From assembly GCA_916610825.1 (NCBI GenBank), contig OU744450.1, positions 19,212,814 through 19,276,813 of the forward strand: DNA of 64,000 nt, in the 5' to 3' direction. Below are positions 1 through 10,739 of the stretch, in pieces (the stretch's first letter is position 1; each line of letters starts with the position of its first letter). The position numbers and the translations under genes are program-made. The notes under the pieces were generated by a model. It was not told the origin of the DNA. It did no database searches and was given only the letters and a program-made list of their open reading frames with translations. The DNA is from Haliclystus octoradiatus (taxonomy: Eukaryota; Cnidaria; Staurozoa; Stauromedusae; Haliclystidae).

Positions 1-467
1 GGGAACTCCCAATCATTTGCTGTACGGAGAAGTGCCAATTTCAAGGGGTCCTCTTTCCAGATTGTTGTGAAATTTCATAATTTTTCCTTTGTTGTGCCAG
101 TAAAATCATGAAATTCTAGGGTCTTAATTTTCATTTTCTGTCAAATTTTACGATTTTCCTATAATTTGAAAAGGGCACACCCCTGTAAAAAAAATTACCA
201 AACCCCCCCCCTCCTCCGGGTTAAAGTAGTAATGTTCATAGACTGACTTTTGAATGTAGCGTATTAGCATAACAATATTGACGCTATATGCAAGGTTGTG
301 ACTTCTACTCAACCGATTATCAATGTGGATACAATGCTGTGCATGACCAATCTATGAAAATGTGCTAGGACTACTATATTGAATGAACTTTGACCATAGA
401 TTCCCCCAATATGATATATGTATAGAAGATTTCAATATTGTGATTTTCCTTGAACAGATCTATAGTG
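1..467. other. 5' flank of the Cys-rich gene
   Basis: AT-rich sequence with a short C-run near 205-213. I see no coding signal. A possible splice acceptor (pyrimidines then CAG) ends at about 456, just before the first ATG, so a non-coding upstream exon may exist. Confidence 0.3.
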
Positions 468-734
468 ATGCACTTATCAACTTCAATTCAAATTCTGGGA
501 CTGGGACTGCTCTTCATAGCTGCGTTTTATGTGTCTTCCAGCCAAGCGGACCAAACATGTACATCTGGAGAACAATGTAATCTTACATGCAACAACGCTA
601 CTGCAAGTGCATATCCAAAATTTTGTGAACAAAAATGCAATGGCAATTGTATCATGATGAAATGCTCTTCTTCTCTGAAAGAATGTGTTCAGAGTTGTAA
701 GAATAATTGCACTATTATCAAATGCACTGGAACT
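468..734 (+). CDS. Cys-rich gene exon 1 (signal peptide)
   Basis: 89 codons, starting at ATG 468 and ending before the donor gtaagt at 735. It encodes the signal peptide and the first cysteine modules. A longer reading from 450 would need a TTG start and is not preferred. Confidence 0.75.
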
Positions 735-3700
735 GTAAGTGATGATATATACGTTTAGAAAATAACAAGGATTTTCTATGATTCATTCTTACAATTTGAT
801 TGGTTAACGCCAATAACGCCATTTCCCATAACCTCGTCGATTTCAAGAAATTTATGAAACTAATTAACAACTGATGATTTAATAGAAAGTAATAAAAAGC
901 AAATACAGTAAATATTTGAAGAGTCATATACAATTTCATTGAGTTACTGTTTTATGCAGTTTCTCAGTTGTTCAAATAAATCAACTGGCTTGCAAGAGAA
1001 ATATCCGACCCAGGTAACAAACATGTTTATAATGTATCGAAATATTTTGCACGAATTAACAATTCAAAAACAATTTGCCTAACTTTTACTGAATTGGTAA
1101 TTGTGGAAACATAACATAGCATAATTTCATTGCTGTAACTGTTTATTATCGACCATCCAACTGCGTTCGATTGTCATTTCAACCGTTGAAATTTCAAATA
1201 ATTAAACCATTTCTTCAAATGGAAGTTAGTGGCATTGTAAAAAGTTATCATATATTCAATAATCTGCTCTTTTAAATCGTATGCAACGCGTAAAAATAGG
1301 CAATTAGCAATATAGTCAATATACGAAATTCTTCAAATTGTAGGTAAGACACATTTCCTATCCTTTTTCCAGTCAGTTTTCCATAATAAATAACACACAT
1401 AAGAAAATAAACATATTTTTAAAAAACCCATGATTATGTAAGAAAACGATATCAAATGTCCATTGTTTTAATTTCAAGAAGAGAAATATCAATTCCTCGA
1501 AATAATTTTCTCCTCACAGCTTTGAATTGATTCAAAAATTCAAGGCAAGTGTACAGTTCTCGACTCAGCTTTCTTCTTGTTGCGTCATAAAAACAGGAGA
1601 ATTACATACTTGATTATGGATTGTAAGATCAACATATTATGCTCTGAAAAAACTTACCAAACAGTCACAAATCGGGGCTGGTTATGTTCTAAACCAAATA
1701 GTTCACACTCCAGTAGAAAACTCGAAGGCGAAAATTACTCGCTGAGGTGGCTCGTAATTCTCTGATGCCTTCTCGTTATCTCCTTACGTGTCTCTCATGG
1801 TGCATTCAGAGCATAGTTCACGGACGGTGTGAACTATTTGTTTTTGAACTCCATGGTCAATATTTATAAGAGACTGAGTATTAAGGTAATGAAAACGTTT
1901 ATGTCCAGGTGAATTTCCGTTAATCAAATAGGCCTTTCAACTTTACATATGTTGTGTAATGTAATTTGTAATAATCAAGCTGTTCTGTCTTGTATATGCG
2001 AAGTTGTAATTCTATGTGTAATTGACGTCATCACCCTATGTAATTCCTGTAATCTATCTATGTGTAATTTGAATAATAAATCAGTTCCAGTTTGACCGTC
2101 GTTGTGTTCGCTGGGACTCACGGTCGTTATAGCAGATCCTGCTATACGACAACATATAAATAGAGACAACCGTATAGAGACTGGTTCGATTATCAATTAT
2201 TGTTGAAAATAGCGTTATTGACGGCCTCGTTTGATTCAAGCCTCGCTTAAATGCCGACCAATACTAATGTTAATATTGGTCGTGCAATTTTTATATATAT
2301 TTTATAATCAATTTTTATATTGTTATTCTTATGGTGTTGGCATCGTTCAAAGGCCACACCAAATCGTTCAAAATAAGTTTAGAGAATCACCGTTATTATT
2401 ATCGTCGTTTTAAAGACATTATCATCATATTGCAACTCAAAGATACCGAAGAGCCAGGTTGTATGAACGTTTATTCTTTTTATATTATATGTAATTATCT
2501 TATATCGTTAAATTGTAAATCATTAATCTCGTAAATAAAATACAACCTAAAATTATAATTGACTATTTATTGCATTCTAATCAACTTTGAGAACAAACAA
2601 TCGCCACTGAAAAAAATCAGTTAAATCGTTTCAAACATTGGTCCGTCGAATCGCAATGGTGATTGCCTCGTTGGTTATAATGAATTGTGAATTGTCAATA
2701 CAGTGTATATATATATATAATTGTAGTTTACTTTAAATTTGTTATTTGATTTAAATCGTTTGCCGTAATGTCATCTCAAGAATTCGAAGAAGATGATGAT
2801 GAACATCGAAGATTAATTCAAGATGTAACCTGTAACCAAACGAAGGTTCGTTCGAAGCTCACAAGAGTTCAAAATGCTTGTTTGGGAGCCGTCACAGGCG
2901 AAGCAGACATTCAAAAAATTAATTCAATGCGTAAAACGTTATTAGAAGTTACTCGTGAACTCACTGTCGCTCACCAGGCATACCTCGACGCAGTAGGTGA
3001 AACTGTTTCATCGGAGGAGGACGAATAAAAGCACCATCGTTATATAATCGGTGCAAAGGAAGTTCTAACCATGATTGATGACAGGCCGACGACGACTGGT
3101 CAACAAACTTCAACATCAACAGACAATCAACCAACAGCAACGGAAAAGACGACGCCAAAGATTGACGATCAAATCGTACGACATCGCCGATCTTCAGAGA
3201 CACGTTCTTACGTCAGTTCGATCGCCTCAAGCAACGCATCATGCATTTCCGTAGCAAGACAAAAGAAGGAAAGATCGATATTGTTACAGCAACAGTCAAA
3301 GAAAGAGCAAATACGTAAGCAACAAGAGGCCAACCTCGAACAAGAAAGGATAACAGAGATGAATTAGCGTTTGCAGATCTTGAAGAGCGTCATGCAATCG
3401 AGGCAGATGGCTCAAAATTCTTAGAAGAGAGATTGAAAGATTTGGGAGATGAACAAATAGCTCAGAAAAATAAATCGATTATCCAGTTATGTGGTTTATC
3501 GATTCCTTGTTGTTGTGACGTAATTAAAGCTTCATAGCTACTTTCATCGTCACTATCACTTTCTAATTCCACTTGGTTACTTTCCTTGACATCTTTGTTA
3601 CCATTGTTGTTCTTTTTCTTTGACCAACAATCTTTTGCCCAATGTCCCATCTTTCCACAATTGTGACATTTGCCAGGCTTAGGCTTTGATACAAATTTTT

Positions 3701-6700
3701 TATTTCTTTGTTTGCTATACTGTCGATTGGATATCAATGCATTGGAATTATCTCTATCAAGTAACCCTGATTCTTTCCTCTTATGCTCATCTTGTAGTAA
3801 CCTGGAAGTAGCATGTTCCCAATCTAAGTCTTCAACTTTAATATTGTCCATAGCAGTTATTAAGTTATTATATGACTCAGGAAGACTTGCAAGTAAAATT
3901 GTGACAATGTCCTCTTCTTTAACTTTTGATCCTACAGCGTCTAGCTTGTCTGCCAAAGTTTTTACTTTATTAATATGCTCTTGCATCGATTCTTCTTCTA
4001 GCATGACGGTTCTATATAATTTCTTTTTAAGAAAATTTTGTTCGCAAGGCTTTTCTTTTCAAATATTTTTTCTAATTTGTTCCATGCTTCTTTTGGAGTT
4101 CTCGTACCCCTTACATGAACTAATTGAGACTTTTCCACAAGTAAACATAACAATGCCATCGTTTTATCTTGTTTTGCAGAATAAATGTTCTTTACTTCTT
4201 GTGTACCTTCATCTCTTGGTTCTGTTTCTGTTCCAGTTATGAAACCCCATAATCCTTTAGACTTCAGCGTCATTTCCATTAAAAACTTCCAGTCATGGAA
4301 ATTCTCACCATCGAATTTTTCGATTTTATATACCTCTCTTTCAAGATAATTATTAGACGCCATTACTTTTGCTGTATCAAATCTACTAGTTTCTGATATC
4401 AATATATTTAAATTCCTGGGCCCATAACCTGTTAAGATGTTGATCTACGCGCAGGACACAAATCATCAGACAGAGTGTTGTTAGTACTCATAGTAGAATC
4501 AGCAATATTAGAAAAGTAAAAAGCGGTGGGTGTAAAATACCGACCCGCCGACTCGCCGACCACACAGACCGGATTGATTTAATCTAGAATTTTCGGGTTG
4601 ACATGACGAATACTTCACGGCGTTGTGCAGAATATTTTGTATGAACTTTTGATTCATATATACGATATTTATTATTTCTCCAGTAAATATGACCGATAAG
4701 TGTGATAAGCGTCATATTTAGTGACCCTTAAAGCATGAATAGACTAGAATTGAAACTTCCAAGCCATACTGCATATGATTTTGATGGGAATGTACACATT
4801 CGTCCGACGGTCCGTGCAAGTGCAACTTTTGCTTCATTATTTATTATCTTGCAAATAAATACGATGTCTGCTGAAGTCCTGAAGATTTATAAATTTCCTT
4901 TAATAGGTATGTTCTCTGTCGAATTAATTCTTCCAATTTGTTCAGCTCAACAATTCAACTGGGAAATCATCGACACATTTATGGCACGCACATCAATCAT
5001 AGACGAACATGGACGATACTTGAGCATTTACGGTATAATATTATAACGTTGGTACTAAAGTAAAGGAAAGAATACAGAAAATTAAGAAAAGTGAATGTTA
5101 TAAAACTTGAATAACAGTTATAACTGTTTAAATTTACATGAAATTTACAGTCAAGATTCCACATAACAATAACAGGAATAATAACAATCCACATCTCGTA
5201 AATATGTATTACTACGAAACATAAACAATGTGGATTGATGTGCGTGTCATAATTGTGTCGATGCTTTCCCAGTTGAATTGTTGAGCTGAACAAATTGGAA
5301 GAATTAATTCGACAGAGAACATACCTATTAAAGAAAATTTATAAATCTTCAGCAGAAAGCTCTTACAAATATTCTGCACAACGCCGTGAAGTATTCGTCA
5401 TGTCAACCCGAAAATTCTAGATTAAATCAATCCGGTCTGTGTGGTCGGCGAGTCGGCGGTTCGGTATTTTACACCCACCGAGTAAAAAGATTATATGAAA
5501 AGTATAGTATTATATGTTCAAAGCTACGTGTATGTAAATCTAATTAGCTAACAATTGTCTATAATAATAATAATAATGATATATTGTCTACTATAACAAA
5601 TGGCTATTGGTGATTATAATTAATGTTCTATTAATGAGTATAATATACTATTTCCTACAACACCAAATCATTTCCTAATTGGAAGAGCAAATCATAATTC
5701 ACCGCCCGGAGAATTCGATAACAAGGAACTCCACGGCCGAAGACGCTGGAAGCAAGCGCAGGTATTAGCCGATCATTTCTGGCGACGGTGGATTCGCGAG
5801 TATCTTCCAACTTTAACGTTACGCAGCAAATGGACAAGAGATGTCAAACAACTTGAAATCAATGACGTTGTATTTATTATTGATGAAAATCTACCTCGTG
5901 CACAATGGATGCTCGGAAAGTTATTCCCTGGTAAGGACGACCGTGTTCGCTCCATTCAACTGAAGAAATCAAAACATCAATTAATTCGTCCTGTTTGCAA
6001 AGTTGTCAAAGTATTACCGGACAATATCGATAAATGTGATGTGCCTAGAATCGTAGGTCACATCAGGGCCGGCTGTTGAAAATAGCGTTATTACGGCCTC
6101 GTTTGATTTAAGCCTCGCTTAAATGCCGACCAATATTAATGTTAATATTGGTCGTGAAATTTTTAAATCTATTTTATAATCAATTTTTATATTGTTATTC
6201 TCATGGTGTTGGCATCGTTCAAAGGCCACACCAAATCGTTCAAAATAAGTTTAGAGAATCACCGTTATTATTATCGTCGTTTTAAAGACATTATCATCAT
6301 ATTGCAACTCAAAGATACCGAAGAGCCAGGTTGTATGAACGTTTATTCTTTTTATATTATATGTAATTATCTTATATCGTTAAATTGTAAATTATTAATA
6401 TCGTAAATAAAATACAACCTAAAATTATAATTGACTATTTATTGCATTCTAATCAACTTTGAGAACAAACAATCGCCACTGAAAAACATCAGTTAAATCG
6501 TTTCAAACAATTATGTAGTTACAGATTGTATCCGTCAATGCTGATATACTGATTCAATGATTCAGAATACATTAAAGTATTACATGCCAAAATAAATAAA
6601 TTTTGCATAAGCTTCGACCATCTCTAGTGTCCTATCTGAGCCAGATTCATGCAATAAAGTTTCGTATAGCCGTACTTCTTCGAATGGATTCAGGCCAAAT

Positions 6701-7322
6701 TGCTTCCTCAATTGTATACCCGATTTGTATCATCATCAATTGCCACGTCATGCAGTGTGATCCAACGATGCTTGCTTATAGTTCACCCGCAGTTCCTCAT
6801 ACAAAATGTAATATATATTTTCATTTTCAGAGTTGCATGCAAGAATGTGCCGGCAATTGTTCTAGTACAAGTTGTACAGCTGATAAACGATGTTCAACAA
6901 ATTGCAAAGATTGCAAAAGAATGGCCTGTTCTGGTAAATCTTGTTCAATGATTGCAACAAGTGGAAATGTGGACGCAACATGTAATGCCACTGAAACATG
7001 TGAATTGACTTGCATTGGTAATTGCAAGTTTACCATTACAAACCCTAATGCAAGAATATCAATTAATTCATGCACTGGAGGTAAATGTACACTTCATTGC
7101 GCTGTTGGAAGTGGATTTTGTACTTGTCCTGGTGGTGTAGCAAATTGTGTTGCTGTGAATGTGCCTGTGAGACCAACAAACGCGACTATGACACCAACTG
7201 CTAATACACAATCTACTAATGCTGCACAAACTACTGCGACGCCAAGTAGTGGGACAGTATTAAAGGCAACCGCGATATCAGTTGTTATAATGCTAGCTGG
7301 TTTTTATGTTGTCACTGCTTGA
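468..7322 (+). CDS. Secreted cysteine-rich protein, probably GPI-anchored (3 exons)
   Basis: Joining exons 468-734, 960-1013 and 6831-7322 gives about 270 residues; both introns are phase 0 with GT-AG ends. The first ATG (468) precedes a signal peptide of about 27 residues (hydrophobic core ILGLGLLFIAAFYV, then SSSQA and Asp-Gln-Thr-Cys). The mature part is a run of cysteine modules. A C-x5-C-x3-C motif appears as CTSGEQCNLTC and CNATETCELTC, with a shorter CTGGKCTLHC. A C-x3-C-x4-C-x6-C module appears twice and a near copy once. A Ser/Thr/Asn-rich stalk follows, and the last 20 residues are hydrophobic and end at the stop, which suggests GPI attachment. Intron 2 contains a whole BEL/Pao element. 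I do not recognise a named family; adhesion, matrix or defence roles are only guesses. Confidence 0.75.
960..1013 (+). CDS. Cys-rich gene exon 2 (18 codons)
   Basis: A 54-nt exon between a pyrimidine-rich acceptor ending tttatgcag and a donor gtaaca, phase 0 on both sides. Including it completes a second C-x3-C-x4-C-x6-C module across the exon 1/2 junction (SCKNNCTIIKCTGTFLSC), matching the module just before it (KCNGNCIMMKCSSSLKEC). That match is the main argument that the exon is real. Because the exon is a multiple of three, skipping would keep the frame. Confidence 0.6.
1014..2200. other. Intron 2, left part
   Basis: No coding signal seen. A 14-bp inverted repeat (CAAATAGTTCACAC, about 1693-1706 and 1829-1842) may mark a small foldback element. 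The last 200 bases look like LTR-style sequence but nothing confirms that. Confidence 0.3.
2201..2637 (+). repeat. BEL/Pao 5' LTR
   Basis: 437 bp, TG...CA ends. It differs from the 3' LTR by only a few substitutions and one small indel near its start, so the insertion is fairly recent. Confidence 0.85.
2768..3461 (+). pseudogene. BEL/Pao gag-like region, broken
   Basis: The frame opens with an acidic N-terminus and a helical segment like the start of BEL-type Gag, and stops at TAA 3026-3028. It continues in the same frame from 3071 through an Arg/Ser-rich stretch and a Glu/Gln/Lys-rich helix, stops at 3365, then resumes in another frame. At about 3470 it is cut by the Copia fragment. No complete Gag can be read. 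Confidence 0.6.
3462..4402 (-). pseudogene. Copia gag with zinc knuckle, frameshifted and truncated
   Basis: Two overlapping frames (4402-3998 and 4004-3462) make a Copia-type Gag (UBN2/retrotran-gag) with one frameshift near 4000. The first part has the KFDGENFHDWKF and MALLCLLVEKSQL-like segments. The second ends in a CCHC knuckle (CHNCGKMGHWAKDC), followed by the start of the protease (NWIID), after which the frame is lost. It cannot encode a complete protein. Confidence 0.8.
4524..5480. mobile_element. MULE-like foldback MITE with 9-bp target duplication
   Basis: Terminal inverted repeats of about 110 bp begin CGGTGGGTGTAAAATACCGA and end with the complement. They are flanked by a perfect 9-bp direct repeat AGTAAAAAG (4515-4523 and 5481-5489). 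A second inverted pair inside (about 4890-4980 and 5255-5345) extends the foldback. Long TIRs with a 9-bp duplication are typical of Mutator-like elements. It is inserted in the Copia LTR. An open frame at 4735-5046 is unrecognised and no transposase is present. Confidence 0.75.
5660..6079 (+). pseudogene. BEL/Pao pol C-terminal fragment (DUF5641-like)
   Basis: 140 uninterrupted codons with the hallmarks of the C-terminal pol domain of BEL/Pao elements: FWRRWIREYLPTL, then a VVFIIDENLPRAQW segment, then LFPGKDDRVRS and LIRPVCKVV. It lacks its own start because the Copia LTR abuts it at 5659. The stop lies just inside the 3' LTR. Confidence 0.8.
6074..6509 (+). repeat. BEL/Pao 3' LTR
   Basis: 436 bp, the partner of the copy at 2201-2637. 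The pol reading frame runs into it and stops at 6077-6079. Confidence 0.85.
6831..7322 (+). CDS. Cys-rich gene exon 3 (Cys modules, S/T stalk, hydrophobic tail)
   Basis: 163 codons plus a TGA stop. The acceptor is a pyrimidine-rich tract ending tcattttcag at 6830. The open frame extends upstream of the acceptor to 6603, but that part has no cysteine pattern and I treat it as intron. Confidence 0.8.
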   Translation, partial: SCMQECAGNCSSTSCTADKRCSTNCKDCKRMACSGKSCSMIATSGNVDATCNATETCELTCIGNCKFTITNPNARISINSCTGGKCTLHCAVGSGFCTCPGGVANCVAVNVPVRPTNATMTPTANTQSTNAAQTTATPSSGTVLKATAISVVIMLAGFYVVTA

Positions 7323-7576
7323 GATGAGCATACCTGTATAATAATATGTAATAATAGTTATTAGAGGATTTCTAAATGGAAAACAGGCTTTATTTTTGGC
7401 AGTTTAGGTTATATGACGCGTAGCTGCTGTCATATGCTGGTATACACAACTGTAGGTACAGTATTCAGTTTTATAATTTCCCTCTCAACAATTAATGATC
7501 ATTGATATTCGAGAATGTAAATCGTAGTTATATACCTAGTATATGTAGTGATGTATTACAATGATACGATTTTAGA

Positions 7577-7582
7577 AATAAA
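7577..7582 (+). terminator. Polyadenylation signal of the Cys-rich gene
   Basis: AATAAA lies 255 bases after the stop codon in AT-rich sequence, a reasonable 3' UTR length. No other gene lies close upstream. Confidence 0.5.
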
Positions 7583-7583
7583 A

Positions 7584-8049
7584 CATTTGTCTGAAATCAT
7601 ACCATCCATATTACATATTGGTGAGCAGTAAAGAACCGTGTATTCTATACATTCCACAGGTTCTACGAGAAAAGCCTTGATTAGCTTCTCAACTCATGGC
7701 GGGTAAAGTGGCTTCATAGTCCATGGTCATACTAGGACAGGCTGGCCTCTTTAATGAATTTTATTGTTTACTAGAAAAAATGGCTGCCTCCGGCAGCTTT
7801 TTTCTAAATCCTGCGGAGGGCCTTGTGGGCCTTCGGCCCAATGTTGTTACTGGTGAGAAGCTATATTTAATTTTCTTCACTAAGGAAGTGGTTTCGCTCT
7901 ATACATAGTATGTATTTCAGAATCAAAAATCTGTTGGTAATACGAACGGTGTATAATAAAGATTGACTCTACAAATTTAAGTGTTATAAGATTTCAAAAG
8001 CGTTATTCGAGTTCAGTTAGTTAATGTCATGCTATAGCATTTCACAGTT
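7584..8049. other. Intergenic, with two GC-rich hairpins
   Basis: A perfect hairpin GCTGCC-TCC-GGCAGC at 7783-7797 is preceded by an A-run and followed by TTTTTT. A second one, GGGCC-TTC-GGCCC, lies at 7827-7839. No gene is recognised. Confidence 0.4.
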
Positions 8050-8720
8050 TTAAAGTAAGATTTTGCCAAATATTCTTAAGACTTCCAGTTGCCGTTTGAT
8101 ATTAATAATGTACTACAGATATCTAGCTCAATATGAACCATATAGAAAATACGTCATACATAAAATGCCATAAGAAAATTGAAACGTAATTATCTAAAGC
8201 TAAATGAAAGTGTGTTGATTAAAAATTAAAATGTCATAATCCTTCCATACCAGTCCTGCATCTGCATATACTAATAATATTTCATGATTTAGAAGTATTA
8301 AGTAAAGTAAAATTCTGCCAAGTATCCTCAAGACTTCCAATTGCAGTTTGATATTAATAATCTTTACTGCAGATATCTCTAACAATGTGAAAGATATAAA
8401 AATAATATTTCGACACCGTCTTATTCAAAAAGATTTATTCGTCACCATAAAAATCCATAAAATGTCCTAAAGAAAATTGAGACGTAATTATTAAAAGCCG
8501 TGAGAGTGGGTAAATTATAGTGTCCTATTCCTTCCATACCAGTACTATTTGTACTGATAATATTTCATGGTTTGAAAGTTTTAATTAAAGTAAGATTTTG
8601 CCAAACGATTTTCAAGTGTTCCAACTGCAGGTTGATATTAATAAATCTTTACTGTAGATATCTAATTCAATATGAACCATATAAAAAAAATACGTCAATA
8701 CCGTTTTATCGAAAAAATAC
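8050..8720. repeat. Three degenerate tandem units of about 250-285 bp
   Basis: A block containing TTTTGCCAA, then CAAG..TTCCA, TTGATATTAATA and CAGATATCT recurs at about 8060, 8310 and 8593. The AAATGYC..AAGAAAATTGA block recurs between them. The copies are clearly diverged, and I see no coding potential. Confidence 0.55.
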
Positions 8721-8769
8721 GTTAATACTGTTTTATCGAAATAAATTTCTTAATTGGATAGCTAGATGA

Positions 8770-9520
8770 AGCAATAATACACATATTTCATTCATCTTCA
8801 TAATTATTTCCCCACGTGATAGCAGTGGAAAGGGAAACATTTGGTTGGTCTGGTTTCATTATGGTTATGACTTTTTGAGTAGGCTTTTAATTTAAAAGCT
8901 GGCTGATTTTTTAATTTCGTAAACACATCACTCTCTGCATAGCTCTCTGTAATGACGTTCATAAATGATTTTAAGCTGAGAGCTACGTCTGGAAAATAGA
9001 ATTTAGCAGACAGTTAATTAAGCATAAATAATCACAAAAGTAGAAAGTAGTTTTCGTCATCATCCCAATTTATGTTTCTGGTTTTGTTCGAGATTTCGAA
9101 ACACTTAATCATATTCACGGTTCATTGCCTGCACGGCTTTGCTCTGGATGGCGATGGCTTTGATCTTTTACAGAAAACTTGATTTTTCAATTTTACGCCG
9201 AATTCACTTCATTTTTCAAAATTAAATATATCCTATGTTCAGACCACGAAAGAGAACTTTCGAATGATGTATGATGTTCAGGATTTCTTCGCATGGTTTT
9301 TGAGATTAGCGAGTACAAAGTTTTGAAGGTCATTTTTATATAGTAAGTAGAGATAAGTTGTGTAATTATTTAGCATATTACAATAAATATCATATAAGTG
9401 AGGCTAGAGAAAAAGAGGACGGCCCGCTAGAAAACATGTGCGAGATAAATTAGTTGTTTGTGTTTATTAATATACATTCTTTATGTTCTTTGCCTGAATA
9501 TTGTGGTTTATGACTTCTAC
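8770..9520. other. Intergenic and probable Gypsy LTR
   Basis: No gene signal. The sequence just before 9532 is probably the end of a Gypsy LTR because a primer-binding site follows it. I could not fix the left end of this LTR. Confidence 0.3.
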
Positions 9521-9597
9521 AAACTGTAACATGGTGTCAGATGTGTTTTGAATATTACCCTGTTGATTTAGTTCTCAGTGTCTAGCAAATTTTTGAA

Positions 9598-10320
9598 ATG
9601 GCTGAACAAGATTCTTTTACTAAACCAGGACCACTAATTATCGGTGCTCAAGATGCAGAGAAATGGAGAAAGCTCTTTATGTGCTTTGAAATCTATTTAA
9701 TAGCAAAAGAAAAAGACGAGAAAAGTAATAAGCTGACGGTAAATTTATTACTTCATTTTGCTGGATCGGAGGCCATTGAAGAGTACAGCCATTTTGTTTT
9801 TGGTGAAAATGAGAGCAAGGAAAGCTATCAAGACGTTTGCAAGAGTTATGCCGAGGTGCAAAGAATGTAATACATGAAAGATTTATATTTGATACAAGAG
9901 TACAAAAAGAAGGTGAGAGAATTTGTCACTGATTTTAAAAAGGCTTGCATTATCCTGTGAGTTTGTGGCAATATTAAAGAATCTTTAACTAATAGAGACA
10001 TAATCGTTGGAGCTAAACAATCGAATGTACTTCGTGGAGAACTATTAAAGAAGCCTAACTTAGATCTTAATACTGCACATAATTACTGTAGAATCTTTGA
10101 GGCAACTGCAGTTCAAAATGATAAATTTACCGCTCTATCTCATGAAACTAATGACATTGAAGCAACTGTAAATGCTATCAATCAAAGGCAATATGAAAAG
10201 ACAACTAAGAACTGGAAATGTAAATGCTGTGGCTACCAACATGCGGAAAATAAATGTCCAGCGTACAAACAAGAATGTCGGTCATGCCAAAATCTGAAAA
10301 ACCAGTATACCCAAAAGGAT
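9598..10320 (+). pseudogene. Gypsy gag remnant
   Basis: The N-terminus is open for 90 codons from ATG 9598 and contains an EKWRKLFMCFEIYLIA capsid-like segment. The frame breaks near 9868 and 9958. A cysteine-rich knuckle is recognisable further on, just before the frame is lost in the protease region. Confidence 0.65.
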
Positions 10321-10739
10321 ACATCACCATGGTGACAACGTACAATAAACGGACAGTTCCAAATAAATTTATTGTTGTAGAAGGAAATTTCACACCGCTG
10401 CTTGGGTGCGACTCTTGTTTAGACTTGGAGGTGTCGACATTTATGAAAGTGGACATTAGTTCTAATATGAGTAATGAGCGCCACACTGGGCCGGACTTGA
10501 TTCAAAATGATTTTTTATTGAAAGAATTTTGAGATTGCTTTCATGAAATACCTGACTGCCTTCCCAGAAAAATAAGCCTTGAAATTGATGAAGAAATTAC
10601 ACCAGTAGTTCATGCACCAAGGCCTTCTACCTATTGCTTTTCAAGATGCAGTAAAGGAGAAGCTAGCTGACATAGAAAAAATGGCATAATAAAGAGAGAG
10701 ACTGAGCATATGCCATATGTGTCTTCAATGTTGGACATA

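Larger units (their letters stand above)
3462..5659 (-). mobile_element. Copia LTR retrotransposon fragment, reversed, nested in BEL/Pao
   Basis: Read on the minus strand: an LTR from 5659 (TGTAGGAAAT) to 4430 (CTTAACA), interrupted by a foldback at 4524-5480. A primer-binding site GGTTATGGGCCCAGG (4429-4415) follows, of the type used by Drosophila copia with an internal piece of initiator tRNA-Met, then gag. The element ends abruptly at about 3470-3476, at the start of the protease (WIID), where BEL gag begins. A deletion therefore removed the rest of Copia and most of BEL pol together. Confidence 0.8.
2201..6509 (+). mobile_element. BEL/Pao LTR retrotransposon, internally deleted, with nested insertions
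   Basis: Two near-identical LTRs (2201-2637 and 6074-6509) start TGTTGAAA and end AAACA, flanked by a 5-bp target duplication ATTAT (2196-2200 and 6510-6514). A primer-binding-site-like TGGTCCGTCGAATCGC follows the left LTR at 2639. The internal region keeps a gag-like start and the C-terminal part of pol. Most of pol (protease, reverse transcriptase, integrase core) is missing and its place is taken by a reversed Copia fragment. The element sits in intron 2 of the Cys-rich gene, in the same orientation. Confidence 0.85.

Noticed and set aside
450-467. Longer N-terminus for the Cys-rich protein
   Set aside because: It would start at TTG. The first ATG is at 468 and gives a good signal peptide.
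6603-6830. Upstream extension of the Cys-rich exon 3 frame
   Set aside because: It lacks the cysteine pattern and precedes a strong splice acceptor at 6830, so it is intron.
7783-7803. Rho-independent terminator shape
   Set aside because: The window is animal nuclear DNA with spliced genes, so a bacterial terminator has no role here. Kept only as a structural oddity.
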